Origin: Scandinavium hiltneri
GTDB lineage: Bacteria > Pseudomonadota > Gammaproteobacteria > Enterobacterales > Enterobacteriaceae
Direction: 5' to 3'
DNA length: 64,000 nt
Assembly: GCF_024764835.1 (NCBI RefSeq)
Contig: NZ_JALIGE010000073.1
Coordinates: 366,796-430,795, forward strand
The notes beneath the pieces were generated by a model. It was not told the DNA's origin, searched no databases, and saw nothing but the letters and a program-made list of their open reading frames with translations. A program made the position numbers and the translations under genes. Shown one piece after another: positions 1 through 8,818 of this stretch; within the stretch, counting starts at the first letter, position 1, and the number at the start of each line of letters is the position of its first letter.

Positions 1-74
1 CAGAGTAGCGATTCCTCGATTGCACCAAACGCCGTTTTGCAATCGGCCTTCAGCAAGAAATCACGTGTTAACAC
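1..74 (-). CDS. chaC: ChaC N-terminus, glutathione-specific gamma-glutamylcyclotransferase (partial)
   Basis: Only the first 24 codons lie in the window; the gene continues beyond base 1. The translation LTRDFLLKADCKTAFGAIEE matches the start of enterobacterial ChaC. The start is a GTG at 72-74, preceded by GGAGG six bases upstream, which fixes it. ChaC cleaves glutathione to 5-oxoproline and Cys-Gly. It lies in the same direction as chaB, 176 bp downstream, the usual cha locus order. Confidence 0.85.
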   Translation of the reverse strand, partial: MLTRDFLLKADCKTAFGAIEESLL

Positions 75-250
75 TTTATACCTCCACCACTGCACACTTC
101 CCTGCAACCCCATTCCCTTCTGATTTGCTGAAATATTATCCAGCTTCCTCAGACAATATGCAATGAACGGGCCGCTTGCAACCCAACCGGAGTTCAATAA
201 AGTGCAAATAAACGATTCGTGATTAACCTCACTTAAATAAGGTCTTCAAT

Positions 251-481
251 TTATTTCTTTTTATGCCACTTATCGTCGTCGCCTTTTTGATAAGCATTCT
301 TTACCGCTGCCCACGCGACCTTATGCGCCGTCTCTTCACGGCTGGCATCATCCCGTCGGTCTTCTTTGTGCTTATACTGATCCCATGCACTATTGAACGC
401 TTCTTTATAAATGTCCTGCGCATGAGCAGGCAGAACATGTTGAACGCTGTCGGGTAAATCGCTGGTGCTTTTATAAGGCAT
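251..481 (-). CDS. chaB: ChaB, putative cation transport regulator
   Basis: A 76-aa protein almost identical to E. coli ChaB: MPYK start, a DIYKEAFNSAWDQYK helix and a KGDDDKWHKK tail. A longer frame starting at 499 exists, but the ATG at 479-481 has GGAGG correctly spaced and gives the standard length. ChaB is a small soluble protein long described as a regulator of the ChaA antiporter; its biochemical role is not well established. It is divergent from chaA, with about 265 bp of shared upstream DNA. Confidence 0.93.
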   Translation of the reverse strand: MPYKSTSDLPDSVQHVLPAHAQDIYKEAFNSAWDQYKHKEDRRDDASREETAHKVAWAAVKNAYQKGDDDKWHKKK

Positions 482-746
482 AAAACCTCCAGATTTCACA
501 GGAACGGTAAGTGTGGCTCAGCCAGTGGACAGGCGCAAACATTGATTAAAAGTGGATAATTGAGTTAGGCAACACAATGTTACTTAAGCATAAAATAAAC
601 ATAATCCCGAAATAATACCCACTGGGATGTTTTATCCTCACTCGGGTAAATTTCAGTAAAAATTCACCGTGAGGTTTCTTGAGTCTGCTATTTTATTGTC
701 TTTAGTTATCTATAATTATAAAAAATTTGCAAAATGGAGATGGTTC

Positions 747-1847
747 ATGACACAAGCACATGAGGCGGTTAAGACCCGCCACAAGGAGACGACCCTTATT
801 TTCCCGGTCGTGGCGCTGGCGATACTGGTTTTCTTTGGCCATAACCAGTCTCTGCCAGTGGTTATTGGGATTAATATCCTGGCGTTAATCGGTATTTTAA
901 GCAGCGCATTTAGCGTTGTTCGTCATGCAGACGTGTTAGCTCATCGTCTCGGCGAACCCTATGGCTCATTAATTTTAAGCCTTTCGGTGGTTATTCTTGA
1001 AGTAAGCCTGATTTCTGCATTAATGGCGACCGGCGATGCCGCGCCGACTTTGATGCGCGATACGCTGTATTCGATAATCATGATTGTCACCGGTGGCCTG
1101 GTCGGTTTCTCACTGCTGCTCGGCGGACGTAAGTTTGCCACTCAGTATGTGAATTTATTCGGCATTAAACAGTACCTGATTGCCCTGTTCCCGCTGGCGA
1201 TTATCGTGATGGTGTTCCCGATGGCGCTGAAGGGCGCGAATTTCTCCTCCGGCCAGGCGCTGCTGGTCGCGTTAATTTCCGCCGCCATGTACGGCGTGTT
1301 CTTGCTTATTCAGACCAAAACCCATCAGAGCCTGTTCGTGTATGAGCATGAAGATGAGCCTGACGACGAAGACTCGCATCATGGTAAGCCCTCCGCGCAC
1401 AGCAGCCTGTGGCACGCGGTGTGGCTGATTGTGCATCTGGTTGCGGTGATTGCGGTAACCAAGATGAATGCCATTCCTCTGGAGACGCTGCTGAGCAGCA
1501 TGAATGCTCCTGTGGCGTTTACTGGCTTCCTGATTGCGCTGTTGATCCTCTCGCCTGAAGGTCTGGGAGCCCTGAAAGCAGTGCTGAACAATCAGGTTCA
1601 GCGGGCCATGAACCTGTTCTTCGGTTCAGTGCTGGCGACCATTTCCCTGACTGTGCCGGTGGTGACGCTGATTGCCTTTGCGACGGGGAATGATCTGCAC
1701 TTCGCGCTCGGCGCACCGGAGATGATAGTGATGGTGGCGTCGCTGGTTCTGTGCCAGATTTCATTCTCAACCGGACGCACCAATGTGCTGAACGGTGCAG
1801 CGCATCTGGCATTGTTTGTAGCGTATTTGATGACGATATTTGCGTGA
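747..1847 (+). CDS. chaA: ChaA, Ca2+(Na+,K+)/H+ antiporter
   Basis: Inner-membrane cation/proton exchanger of the CaCA family, 366 aa from the ATG at 747 (GGAG about 8 bases upstream); an in-frame start at 669 would add 26 residues absent from the family. The sequence shows about ten to eleven hydrophobic segments in two repeats. Both repeats carry the family's acidic signature: GEPYGSLILSLSVVILEVSL in the first half and ALLILSPEGLGALKAV in the second. An acidic, His-containing loop (HEDEPDDEDSHH) separates the halves. It exports Na+/K+/Ca2+ at alkaline pH. It is followed by a REP element and a terminator shared with convergent kdsA. Confidence 0.96.
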   Translation: MTQAHEAVKTRHKETTLIFPVVALAILVFFGHNQSLPVVIGINILALIGILSSAFSVVRHADVLAHRLGEPYGSLILSLSVVILEVSLISALMATGDAAPTLMRDTLYSIIMIVTGGLVGFSLLLGGRKFATQYVNLFGIKQYLIALFPLAIIVMVFPMALKGANFSSGQALLVALISAAMYGVFLLIQTKTHQSLFVYEHEDEPDDEDSHHGKPSAHSSLWHAVWLIVHLVAVIAVTKMNAIPLETLLSSMNAPVAFTGFLIALLILSPEGLGALKAVLNNQVQRAMNLFFGSVLATISLTVPVVTLIAFATGNDLHFALGAPEMIVMVASLVLCQISFSTGRTNVLNGAAHLALFVAYLMTIFA

Positions 1848-1854
1848 TTTGTGC

Positions 1855-1940
1855 GGCCTGATGCCCGGAGGCGCTTATGCTTGCCGGGACTGCATATTCT
1901 GCTTTGTAGGCCTGGCAAGCGACGCGCCGCCGGGCACAAA
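1855..1940. repeat. REP/BIME palindromic repeat pair
   Basis: Two oppositely oriented REP-like units (GATGCCCGGAGGCGCTTATG... and ...GACGCGCCGCCGGGCA) with a short spacer containing GTAGGCCTGGCAAG. They lie between the convergent genes chaA and kdsA, a normal site for enterobacterial BIMEs. No ldr/rdl toxin-antitoxin repeats are seen here, unlike in E. coli K-12. Confidence 0.75.
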
Positions 1941-1966
1941 GGTTCAGGGCATCAAACCACTCCCAT

Positions 1967-1994
1967 AAAAAAACCCGCCGCGGCGGGTTTTTAC
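1967..1994. terminator. Bidirectional rho-independent terminator between chaA and kdsA
   Basis: AAACCCGCCG/CGGCGGGTTT forms a perfect 10-bp stem flanked by an A-run on the left and a T-run on the right, so it can end transcripts from both chaA and kdsA. Confidence 0.9.
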
Positions 1995-2012
1995 TTTTAA
2001 CGAGCGAACTGA

Positions 2013-2867
2013 TTACTTGCTGGTATCCAGCGGCTCGAAGTTCTTCACCAGATCGTCAATTGCTTTGATCTGTTTCAGGAACGGCTCCAGCTTAGCCAGC
2101 GGCAGAGCAGACGGACCGTCGCATTTCGCGTTTTCCGGGTCCGGGTGCGCTTCAATGAACAGACCAGCCAGACCGGTTGCCATACCGGCACGTGCCAGTT
2201 CAGTAACCTGACCACGGCGACCGCTGGATGCAGCGCCAAACGGGTCGCGGCATTGCAGGGCGTGGGTCACGTCGAAAATCACCGGAGAATTGCCGGAAAC
2301 GGCTTTCATCACGCTGAAGCCCAGCATATCAACAATCAGGTTGTCGTAGCCGAACTGGGTGCCACGGTCGCACAGAATCACTTTGTCGTTGCCGCCTTCT
2401 GCGAATTTATCAACGATGTTACCCATCTGACCAGGGCTGACGAACTGTGGTTTTTTAACGTTGATGACCGCACCGGTTTTCGCCATCGCTTCCACCAGAT
2501 CGGTCTGACGAGCGAGGAACGCAGGCAGCTGAATAACATCAACCACTTCGGCAACAGGCTGCGCCTGGGCGGCTTCGTGTACGTCGGTAATCAGTTTCAC
2601 GCCGAACGTCTGTTTCAGCTCCTGGAAAATCTTCATCCCTTCTTCGAGGCCCGGGCCACGGTAGGATTTGATGGATGAGCGGTTGGCTTTATCAAAAGAG
2701 GCTTTGAACACGTATGGGATACCCAGTTTCTGGGTCACGGTCACGTAGTGCTCACAGATGCGCATTGCGAGGTCACGGGACTCCAGCACGTTCATGCCGC
2801 CGAACAGCACGAACGGCAGGTCGTTTGCGACGTTGATATCGCCAATGCTAACCACTTTTTCTTTCAT
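2013..2867 (-). CDS. kdsA: KdsA, 3-deoxy-D-manno-octulosonate 8-phosphate synthase
   Basis: 284 aa, the same length as E. coli KdsA. It condenses phosphoenolpyruvate with arabinose 5-phosphate to make KDO-8-P for the inner core of lipopolysaccharide; cytosolic TIM barrel. The family's conserved stretches are present: FGGMNVLESRD at the N-terminus, FKASFDKANRSS, INVKKPQFVSPGQMGN, CDRGTQFGYDNL and DVTHALQCRDPFGAAS. It is the last gene of the leftward hemA-prfA-prmC-sirB1-kdsA run, 39 bp after sirB1, and ends at a strong terminator. Confidence 0.98.
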   Translation of the reverse strand: MKEKVVSIGDINVANDLPFVLFGGMNVLESRDLAMRICEHYVTVTQKLGIPYVFKASFDKANRSSIKSYRGPGLEEGMKIFQELKQTFGVKLITDVHEAAQAQPVAEVVDVIQLPAFLARQTDLVEAMAKTGAVINVKKPQFVSPGQMGNIVDKFAEGGNDKVILCDRGTQFGYDNLIVDMLGFSVMKAVSGNSPVIFDVTHALQCRDPFGAASSGRRGQVTELARAGMATGLAGLFIEAHPDPENAKCDGPSALPLAKLEPFLKQIKAIDDLVKNFEPLDTSK

Positions 2868-2906
2868 AGGATCGCCTTATCAGGGGTTAATCGGATTCTT
2901 TCCGGA

Positions 2907-3716
2907 TTAATGCAAGGTAATGTGTTTGCTCGCGATATTGTTGATCTGGGCGCGAATAATTTCGCTGATCGGATCTTCCGGGCACTGCTCTACGAAATAG
3001 CTCAAATCACTGAGCGCGACATGTTCGCACTCCAGCTGGGCGTAGATCAGGCCACGATCGCGGATTTCATAGGGATCTTCTGGATTAAACTGCAGCAGTG
3101 CTTCGCTGACGCGCAGGGCTAGCTCCATCTGCCGCTCTTCCATCAGGGCAGATTTCAGGGTATCGAGCAGTTTGCGGATAACCTCTGCGTTTTCTGCTTC
3201 ATCCAGGTCTTCATTAAACAGTTCAGCTACCGGGCTGATATTGCCTTTCAGCCACACCTCGAGGGTGTGCTCATCGAGGGTATCGCCGGTAAACGGGTTA
3301 ATCAGCCACATTTCACCGGTTTCAACATCCGCGCGCAGCAACAGCTGCGTCGGGAAAATCACCGGCATCATTGGGATCGAGAGTTGGCGCGCCACCCACA
3401 GCATGATGGCGCCGAGCGACACCGCGCTACCTTCACGGTTTTTCAGCACGGTATCGAGCCACAGTGCATCAGAAAGGCGGTAAATGCCGTGTGCGGAACT
3501 GAAGCCCCACTCACCGTAGAATAGCTCAATCAGGCGCTCCACCTGGCGGGTTTCAGTCCACGATGGGCTAATCTCTTCGCGTGCCAGGCTCACCAGTTGC
3601 TCCAGCTCGTCTATCACATACTGGGCCTGAAAATCGTCGCGGATCAGTTCAGTGATGAGGATCATGCCATCGCACAAAGGTGCTTTATTAAATTCAAAAT
3701 CTGCTAATGACCTCAT
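2907..3716 (-). CDS. sirB1: SirB1 (YchA), transglutaminase-like/TPR protein
   Basis: 269 aa, matching E. coli YchA/SirB1 throughout (MRSLADFEFNKAPLCDGM start). The N-terminal two-thirds is a SirB1-type transglutaminase-like fold and the C-terminal third a tetratricopeptide-like segment (NPEDPYEIRDRGLIYAQLEC). Its precise function is unsettled. In most enterobacteria sirB2 lies between it and prmC; here only 78 bp separate the two genes and sirB2 is absent. Confidence 0.93.
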   Translation of the reverse strand: MRSLADFEFNKAPLCDGMILITELIRDDFQAQYVIDELEQLVSLAREEISPSWTETRQVERLIELFYGEWGFSSAHGIYRLSDALWLDTVLKNREGSAVSLGAIMLWVARQLSIPMMPVIFPTQLLLRADVETGEMWLINPFTGDTLDEHTLEVWLKGNISPVAELFNEDLDEAENAEVIRKLLDTLKSALMEERQMELALRVSEALLQFNPEDPYEIRDRGLIYAQLECEHVALSDLSYFVEQCPEDPISEIIRAQINNIASKHITLH

Positions 3717-3794
3717 GACCTACCCCAACTGCGGGTTACCGAATGGCAACCTGATGACTTCAAAATGATGCTAATAATAACGCTAAACGTGCTT

Positions 3795-4634
3795 TCAGTC
3801 AGCATTGCGTCTCCCGACGGTTAAGCGCTCGTTGCCGCCATAGTCACGACAGGTTTCCACCTCGTCATAACCGGCCTGAATATAAAGCTCTCTTACCGCG
3901 GTGCCCTGCTTCCAGCCGTGCTCCAGCAACATCCAGCCGCCGGGCAGCAGAAAACGCCGCCCTTCGCGAATGATATGGGCCAAATCGGCCAGCCCTTCAT
4001 CGGCGGCAACCAGCGCACTCAGCGGCTCGAAGCGTACATCGCCTTCGGCCAGGTGCGGGTCCTGCTCATCGATATAAGGCGGGTTGCTGACAATCATGCC
4101 AAACGTTTTACCTTCCAGCGCGCTGAACCAGTTGCTGTGGGCAATCGTGACATTGCTGATACCCAGACTACTGGCGTTACGCGTGGCAAGCGCAACTGCA
4201 TCGGCGACAAAATCAACGGCAGTCACCCGGCAATCCGGGCGTTCACTCGCCAGCGCCAGCGCAATGGCCCCGGTGCCGGTGCCTAAATCGAGAATATCGC
4301 AAGGCTCAGGCGACAAACGGGCCAGCGCCTGTTCGACCAGACACTCGGTGTCCGGACGCGGGATCAGCGTCGCTGGGGTGACTTCCAGCGGCAGCGACCA
4401 GAACTCGCGCATTCCAACCAGATGCGCCACCGGCTCGCCATTAACGCGGCGGTTGAGCAGCATTTCCAGCTGAGCGCCCTCTTCCGTCGTTAATATCGTT
4501 TCGTCGAAGGCCAGAATATAAGTGCGCGATTTACCCGTTACGTGGCCGAGTAAAATCTCAGCGTCACGGCGCGAGCTTTCGCTGTTCACGAGGCGCTCAA
4601 TCGCCTGAGTCAGCCATTGCTTAAAACTCATCAT
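3795..4634 (-). CDS. prmC: PrmC, peptide chain release factor N5-glutamine methyltransferase
   Basis: SAM-dependent enzyme that methylates the glutamine of the GGQ motif in RF1 and RF2. The 279-aa sequence has the N-terminal five-helix substrate domain, the SAM-binding loop DLGTGTGAIALALA and the catalytic NPPY motif in VSNPPYIDEQDP. Its start ATGATGA overlaps the prfA stop by four bases, so it is translationally coupled to its substrate's gene. The last residues (GRRNAD) differ from the usual C-terminus, consistent with the neighbouring sirB2 loss having altered this end. Confidence 0.96.
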   Translation of the reverse strand: MMSFKQWLTQAIERLVNSESSRRDAEILLGHVTGKSRTYILAFDETILTTEEGAQLEMLLNRRVNGEPVAHLVGMREFWSLPLEVTPATLIPRPDTECLVEQALARLSPEPCDILDLGTGTGAIALALASERPDCRVTAVDFVADAVALATRNASSLGISNVTIAHSNWFSALEGKTFGMIVSNPPYIDEQDPHLAEGDVRFEPLSALVAADEGLADLAHIIREGRRFLLPGGWMLLEHGWKQGTAVRELYIQAGYDEVETCRDYGGNERLTVGRRNAD

Positions 4635-5713
4635 TCCTGATCGGACAACGCTGCCAGCTGATCGGCCTGGTATTCCTGCACGATCGGTTCAATGAGCATA
4701 TCGAGTTTGCCTTCCATGGTTTCATCCAGACGGTACAACGTCAGGTTGATACGGTGGTCGGTCACGCGGCCCTGCGGGAAGTTGTAGGTACGGTTACGGT
4801 CGCTGCGATCGCCGCTGCCCAACAGGTTACGGCGGGTGGACGCTTCTGCCTGCTGGCGTTTTGCGATTTCAGCGGCACGAATACGCGCCCCCAGCACGGA
4901 AAGCGCTTTGGCTTTGTTTTTATGCTGCGAACGTTCGTCCTGACACTCCACCACAATGCCGGTCGGCAAGTGGGTTATACGGATTGCGGAATCGGTGGTG
5001 TTAACGTGCTGACCACCCGCGCCCGAGGAGCGGAAGGTATCAATACGCAAATCGGCCGGGCTGATGTCCGGCATTTCGGCCTCAGGCAGTTCTGGCATCA
5101 CCGCGACGGTACACGCGGAGGTATGAATACGCCCCTGAGATTCCGTGGCCGGAACGCGCTGTACGCGGTGGCCGCCGGATTCAAATTTCAGACGACCATA
5201 AACGCCGTCGCCGCTGACTTTGGCGATCACTTCTTTGAAGCCACCATGTTCGCCTTCGTTGGCGCTCATGATTTCCACGCGCCAGCGACGCGCTTCAGCA
5301 TAACGGCTGTACATGCGGAACAGGTCACCAGCAAACAGCGCGGCTTCATCCCCGCCGGTACCGGCGCGAACTTCGACAAATGCGCTGCGCTCATCGTCCG
5401 GGTCTTTCGGTAACAACAGAACCTGAAGCTCCTGCTCCAGTTGTTCACTTTTGGCTTTCGCTTCCTGCAACTCTTCCTGCGCCATTTCGCGCATTTCAGG
5501 GTCGTCGAGCATCATCTGTGCGGTTTCAATGTCTTCCTGGACCTGCTGCCAGTCGGTAAAACATTTCGCGACATCGCTGAGCTGCGCATATTCCCGCGAC
5601 AGCGCGCGGAAACGGTCCTGGGAGGCGATGGTTCCGGCATCACCCAGCAGCGCCTGGACTTCTTCATGGCGCTCATGCAGCGCTTGCAGTTTGGCAACAA
5701 TAGACGGCTTCAT
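4631..5713 (-). CDS. prfA: PrfA, peptide chain release factor 1
   Basis: 360 aa, the family's exact length. It recognises UAA/UAG stop codons and triggers peptide release. The stop-codon-reading PAT tripeptide is in RVPATESQGR, and the catalytic GGQ loop in SSGAGGQHVNTTDSAIR. It sits between hemA (45 bp upstream) and prmC (4-bp overlap), the conserved enterobacterial order. Confidence 0.98.
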   Translation of the reverse strand: MKPSIVAKLQALHERHEEVQALLGDAGTIASQDRFRALSREYAQLSDVAKCFTDWQQVQEDIETAQMMLDDPEMREMAQEELQEAKAKSEQLEQELQVLLLPKDPDDERSAFVEVRAGTGGDEAALFAGDLFRMYSRYAEARRWRVEIMSANEGEHGGFKEVIAKVSGDGVYGRLKFESGGHRVQRVPATESQGRIHTSACTVAVMPELPEAEMPDISPADLRIDTFRSSGAGGQHVNTTDSAIRITHLPTGIVVECQDERSQHKNKAKALSVLGARIRAAEIAKRQQAEASTRRNLLGSGDRSDRNRTYNFPQGRVTDHRINLTLYRLDETMEGKLDMLIEPIVQEYQADQLAALSDQE

Positions 5714-5758
5714 AGGCGTGTAAAATTCACCCTGTAATTAAAATTTGAGAGAGCAGCG

Positions 5759-7015
5759 CTATTCCAGCCCGAGGCTGTCGCGCAGAATATTCAGGCGTTC
5801 ATCATCCCCGTCACGGGCAGCCTGCTGAAGTGATTTGGTTGGAGTGTGGATCAGGCGATTGGTTAATTTACGTGCCAGATCCTGCATGATGGCTTCGGCA
5901 TCGCCACCCTGCTGCAACGCGGCCAATGCGCGGGCGGTGAGTTCATCACGCACCTGGGAGGCCTGCGAGCGGTAATCACGAATAGTCTCGCTGACGCTTT
6001 GCGCGCGCAGCCAGGCCATAAATTCACTGGTTTCCTGCTCGACTATCGTTTCAGCCTGCTGCGCGGCGGCCTGGCGCTGCGCCATGTTGTGCTGAATGAT
6101 GTTTTGCAGGTCGTCGACGCTGTAAAGATAGGCGTTAGCGAGTTTGCTGACGTCTGGCTCAACGTCGCGCGGGACGGCGATATCCACCAGCAGCATCGGC
6201 TGATTGCGGCGCGCTTTCAACGCACGTTCCACCATGCCTTTGCCAATGATCGGCAGCGGGCTGGCGGTGGAGCTGATAATGATGTCGGCCTCTTTCAGAC
6301 GTTCGTCGACGTCGCTCAGAGCAATCACTTCCGCCCCGACTTCATCGGCCAGCAACTGCGCACGCTCGCGCGTCCGGTTGGCGATCAGCATCTTTTTGAC
6401 GCGATGTTCACGCAAATGACGGGCAACTAGTTCGATAGTCTCCCCGGCGCCGACCAGTAACACGGTAACAGACGACAGAGATTCAAAAATTTGGCGGGCC
6501 AGCGTACAGGCCGCGAAGGCGACAGAAACGGCGCTGGCGCCGATGTCGGTTTCGGTGCGCACGCGTTTGGCCACGGAGAAGGATTTCTGGAACATGCGTT
6601 CCAGTTCGCTGGCGTGCAGATGCCCACGACTGGAATCGGCAAAGGCTTTTTTCACCTGGCCGAGGATTTGCGGTTCACCGAGGATCAGCGAATCCAGCCC
6701 GCTGGCAACGCGCATCAGATGGCTGACCGCGTCGTTATCCTGATGCCAGTAAAGGCTGTTACGCAGGTCTTCTTCGTTGAGCTGGTGATAATCACACAGC
6801 CAGCGAATCAGCGATTCCTGCAAATTCCCTTCTTCTTCAACGCTGAGATACAGCTCGGTGCGGTTACACGTCGACAGCACCACGCCGCCCTGCACCATCG
6901 GCTGGGACAGAAGACTTTCCAGCGCCTTGTCGAGCGTATCTGGCGAAAACGTAACACGTTCTCGCAGCGCGACCGGAGCGGTTTTGTGGTTGATGCCAAG
7001 TGCCAGGAGCGTCAT
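5759..7015 (-). CDS. hemA: HemA, glutamyl-tRNA reductase
   Basis: 418 aa. It reduces Glu-tRNA(Glu) to glutamate-1-semialdehyde with NADPH, the first committed step of tetrapyrrole synthesis. Visible features are the N-terminal catalytic domain (LLALGINHKTAPVALRE, catalytic cysteine in VVLSTCNRTELY), the Rossmann loop LLVGAGETIELVARHL and a C-terminal helical dimerisation domain. It heads the leftward operon and is divergent from lolB across 194 bp that should hold promoters for both. Confidence 0.98.
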   Translation of the reverse strand: MTLLALGINHKTAPVALRERVTFSPDTLDKALESLLSQPMVQGGVVLSTCNRTELYLSVEEEGNLQESLIRWLCDYHQLNEEDLRNSLYWHQDNDAVSHLMRVASGLDSLILGEPQILGQVKKAFADSSRGHLHASELERMFQKSFSVAKRVRTETDIGASAVSVAFAACTLARQIFESLSSVTVLLVGAGETIELVARHLREHRVKKMLIANRTRERAQLLADEVGAEVIALSDVDERLKEADIIISSTASPLPIIGKGMVERALKARRNQPMLLVDIAVPRDVEPDVSKLANAYLYSVDDLQNIIQHNMAQRQAAAQQAETIVEQETSEFMAWLRAQSVSETIRDYRSQASQVRDELTARALAALQQGGDAEAIMQDLARKLTNRLIHTPTKSLQQAARDGDDERLNILRDSLGLE

Positions 7016-7209
7016 GAATGCAGGAGTAGTACCAGCGTTGATAAGGTTAGTCTGAGCGCATCATACAGGATGCGCAAGGTCAATAAAAGGGAGGGCCCCC
7101 TTTCGGAGTAATTGGTAATTTTGTGATTTGAGACAACTTGAACGTAGACGCTGGAAGAAGGCGGCGCTAGCATTGACGGTTATAACTGCAACGTATATCA
7201 AGGATTTTT

Positions 7210-7827
7210 ATGAACCTGACCCGTGTATTACGCCTGATGCCCCTGGCGGCGCTGGTATTAACCGCCTGCTCCATCAACGCACCGAAGGGTCCAGGCAAGA
7301 GCCCGGATTCGCCGCAGTGGCAGCAGCATCAGCAGCAAGTCCGCCAGTTAAGCCAGTACCAGACCCGTGGCGCGTTCGCGTTCCTGTCCGACTCTCAAAA
7401 AGTCTATGCCCGCTTCTTCTGGCAGCAGACCGGCAAAGATAACTATCGTCTGTTGCTGACTAACCCGCTCGGCAGCACTGAGCTGTCACTCACCGCAGCG
7501 CCGGGCAGCGTGACGCTGATTGATAACAAAGGTCAATCCTACACTTCTACCGACGCCGAAGAGATGATTGGCAAGCTGACCGGAATGCCTATTCCGCTGA
7601 ACAGTCTGCGCCAGTGGATCCTCGGCCTGCCGGGTGACGCGACCGACTACACACTCGATGACCAGTATCGCCTGAGTGAAGTGAACTACACTGAAAACGG
7701 TAAGAACTGGAAAGTGGTGTACAGCGGATATGACAGCAAAACCCAGCCGTCACTGCCGTCCAACATGGAGCTGACCGAAGGCAGCGAGCGCATCAAACTG
7801 AAAATGGACAGCTGGATAGTTAAATGA
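7210..7827 (+). CDS. lolB: LolB, outer-membrane lipoprotein receptor
   Basis: 205 aa. It accepts lipoproteins from the periplasmic carrier LolA and inserts them into the outer membrane. The signal peptide MNLTRVLRLMPLAALVLTAC ends in a lipobox with cysteine 20. The rest fits the LolA/LolB half-barrel, including the LLLTNPLGSTEL region. AAGGA precedes the ATG. The gene overlaps ispE by four bases (ATGA), indicating coupling. Confidence 0.96.
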   Translation: MNLTRVLRLMPLAALVLTACSINAPKGPGKSPDSPQWQQHQQQVRQLSQYQTRGAFAFLSDSQKVYARFFWQQTGKDNYRLLLTNPLGSTELSLTAAPGSVTLIDNKGQSYTSTDAEEMIGKLTGMPIPLNSLRQWILGLPGDATDYTLDDQYRLSEVNYTENGKNWKVVYSGYDSKTQPSLPSNMELTEGSERIKLKMDSWIVK

Positions 7828-8684
7828 GTACCCGTTGGCCTTCTCCGGCAAAACTGAATCTTTTTCTCTATATTACCGGCCAGCGCGCCGATGGGTATCA
7901 CACGTTGCAGACGCTGTTTCAGTTCCTTGATTACGGCGACACGATAACTATCGACGTACGTTACGACGGCGAACTGCGGTTGCTGACCCCCGTAGACGGC
8001 GTGCCGAATGAAGAGAATCTGATTGTTCGCGCGGCCCGGATGCTGATGCGTGCGGCCGCGGAAAGCGGTCGCCTGCCTGAAGGCGCGGGTGCGGATGTCA
8101 GTATCGACAAGCGTTTACCGATGGGCGGCGGTCTCGGCGGCGGCTCATCGAACGCCGCCACCGTGTTAGTCGCGCTGAACCATTTATGGGGCTGTGGGCT
8201 GTCGGTTGATGAACTGGCGACGATGGGCCTGGCCCTTGGCGCTGACGTACCGGTATTTATTCGCGGACATGCCGCCTTCGCCGAAGGGGTTGGCGAAGTG
8301 CTGACGCCGGTCACGGTGCCGGAAAAATGGTACCTGGTCGCACACCCTGGCGTGAGCATTCCAACACCGGTTATTTTCAGCGATCCCGAATTGCCCAGAA
8401 ATTCGCCGCACAGGTCAATTGAAACGTTACTAAAATGTGAATTCAGCAACGATTGCGAGGTTATCGCAAGAAAACGTTTTCGTAAGGTTGATGCCGCGCT
8501 TTCCTGGCTGTTAGAATACGCCCCGTCGCGCCTGACTGGCACAGGGGCCTGTGTGTTTGCTGAATTTGACACCGAATCCGCCGCCCGCCAGGTGCTTGAG
8601 CAAGCCCCGGAATGGTTGCAGGGCTTTATTGCCCGCGGTGTGAACATCTCGCCGTTAATGCTGACTTTCGAAGGGGCAGACTGA
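7824..8684 (+). CDS. ispE: IspE, 4-diphosphocytidyl-2-C-methyl-D-erythritol kinase
   Basis: 286 aa GHMP kinase of the MEP isoprenoid pathway. The N-terminal PSPAKLNLFLYITGQRADGY carries the substrate-binding lysine. The ATP-binding glycine-rich loop is LPMGGGLGGGSSNAATV. A third motif is RLTGTGACVFAEF near the C-terminus. The last residues (PLMLTFEGAD) diverge from E. coli. It is translationally coupled to lolB and 134 bp upstream of prs. Confidence 0.97.
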   Translation: MSTRWPSPAKLNLFLYITGQRADGYHTLQTLFQFLDYGDTITIDVRYDGELRLLTPVDGVPNEENLIVRAARMLMRAAAESGRLPEGAGADVSIDKRLPMGGGLGGGSSNAATVLVALNHLWGCGLSVDELATMGLALGADVPVFIRGHAAFAEGVGEVLTPVTVPEKWYLVAHPGVSIPTPVIFSDPELPRNSPHRSIETLLKCEFSNDCEVIARKRFRKVDAALSWLLEYAPSRLTGTGACVFAEFDTESAARQVLEQAPEWLQGFIARGVNISPLMLTFEGAD

Positions 8685-8818
8685 GTTTCGGTGACAACGT
8701 CACCCCGTTCCAGACGTTGCATCGTGCTCATTAATACACCGCCTGGATGAAATGCGCCTGGCCCGCACAGTTTTTGGCCCATTCATCCACCACTGGACGC
8801 ATGCCTGAGGTTCTTCTC

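Noticed and set aside
1848..2012. ldr/rdl type I toxin-antitoxin repeats, present at this locus in E. coli K-12
   Set aside because: Only a REP pair and a terminator are found; no long direct repeats or small hydrophobic frames.
8747..8818. Upstream in-frame ATG for prs
   Set aside because: The GTG at 8819 yields the universal PDMKLFAGN start with good GAGG spacing.
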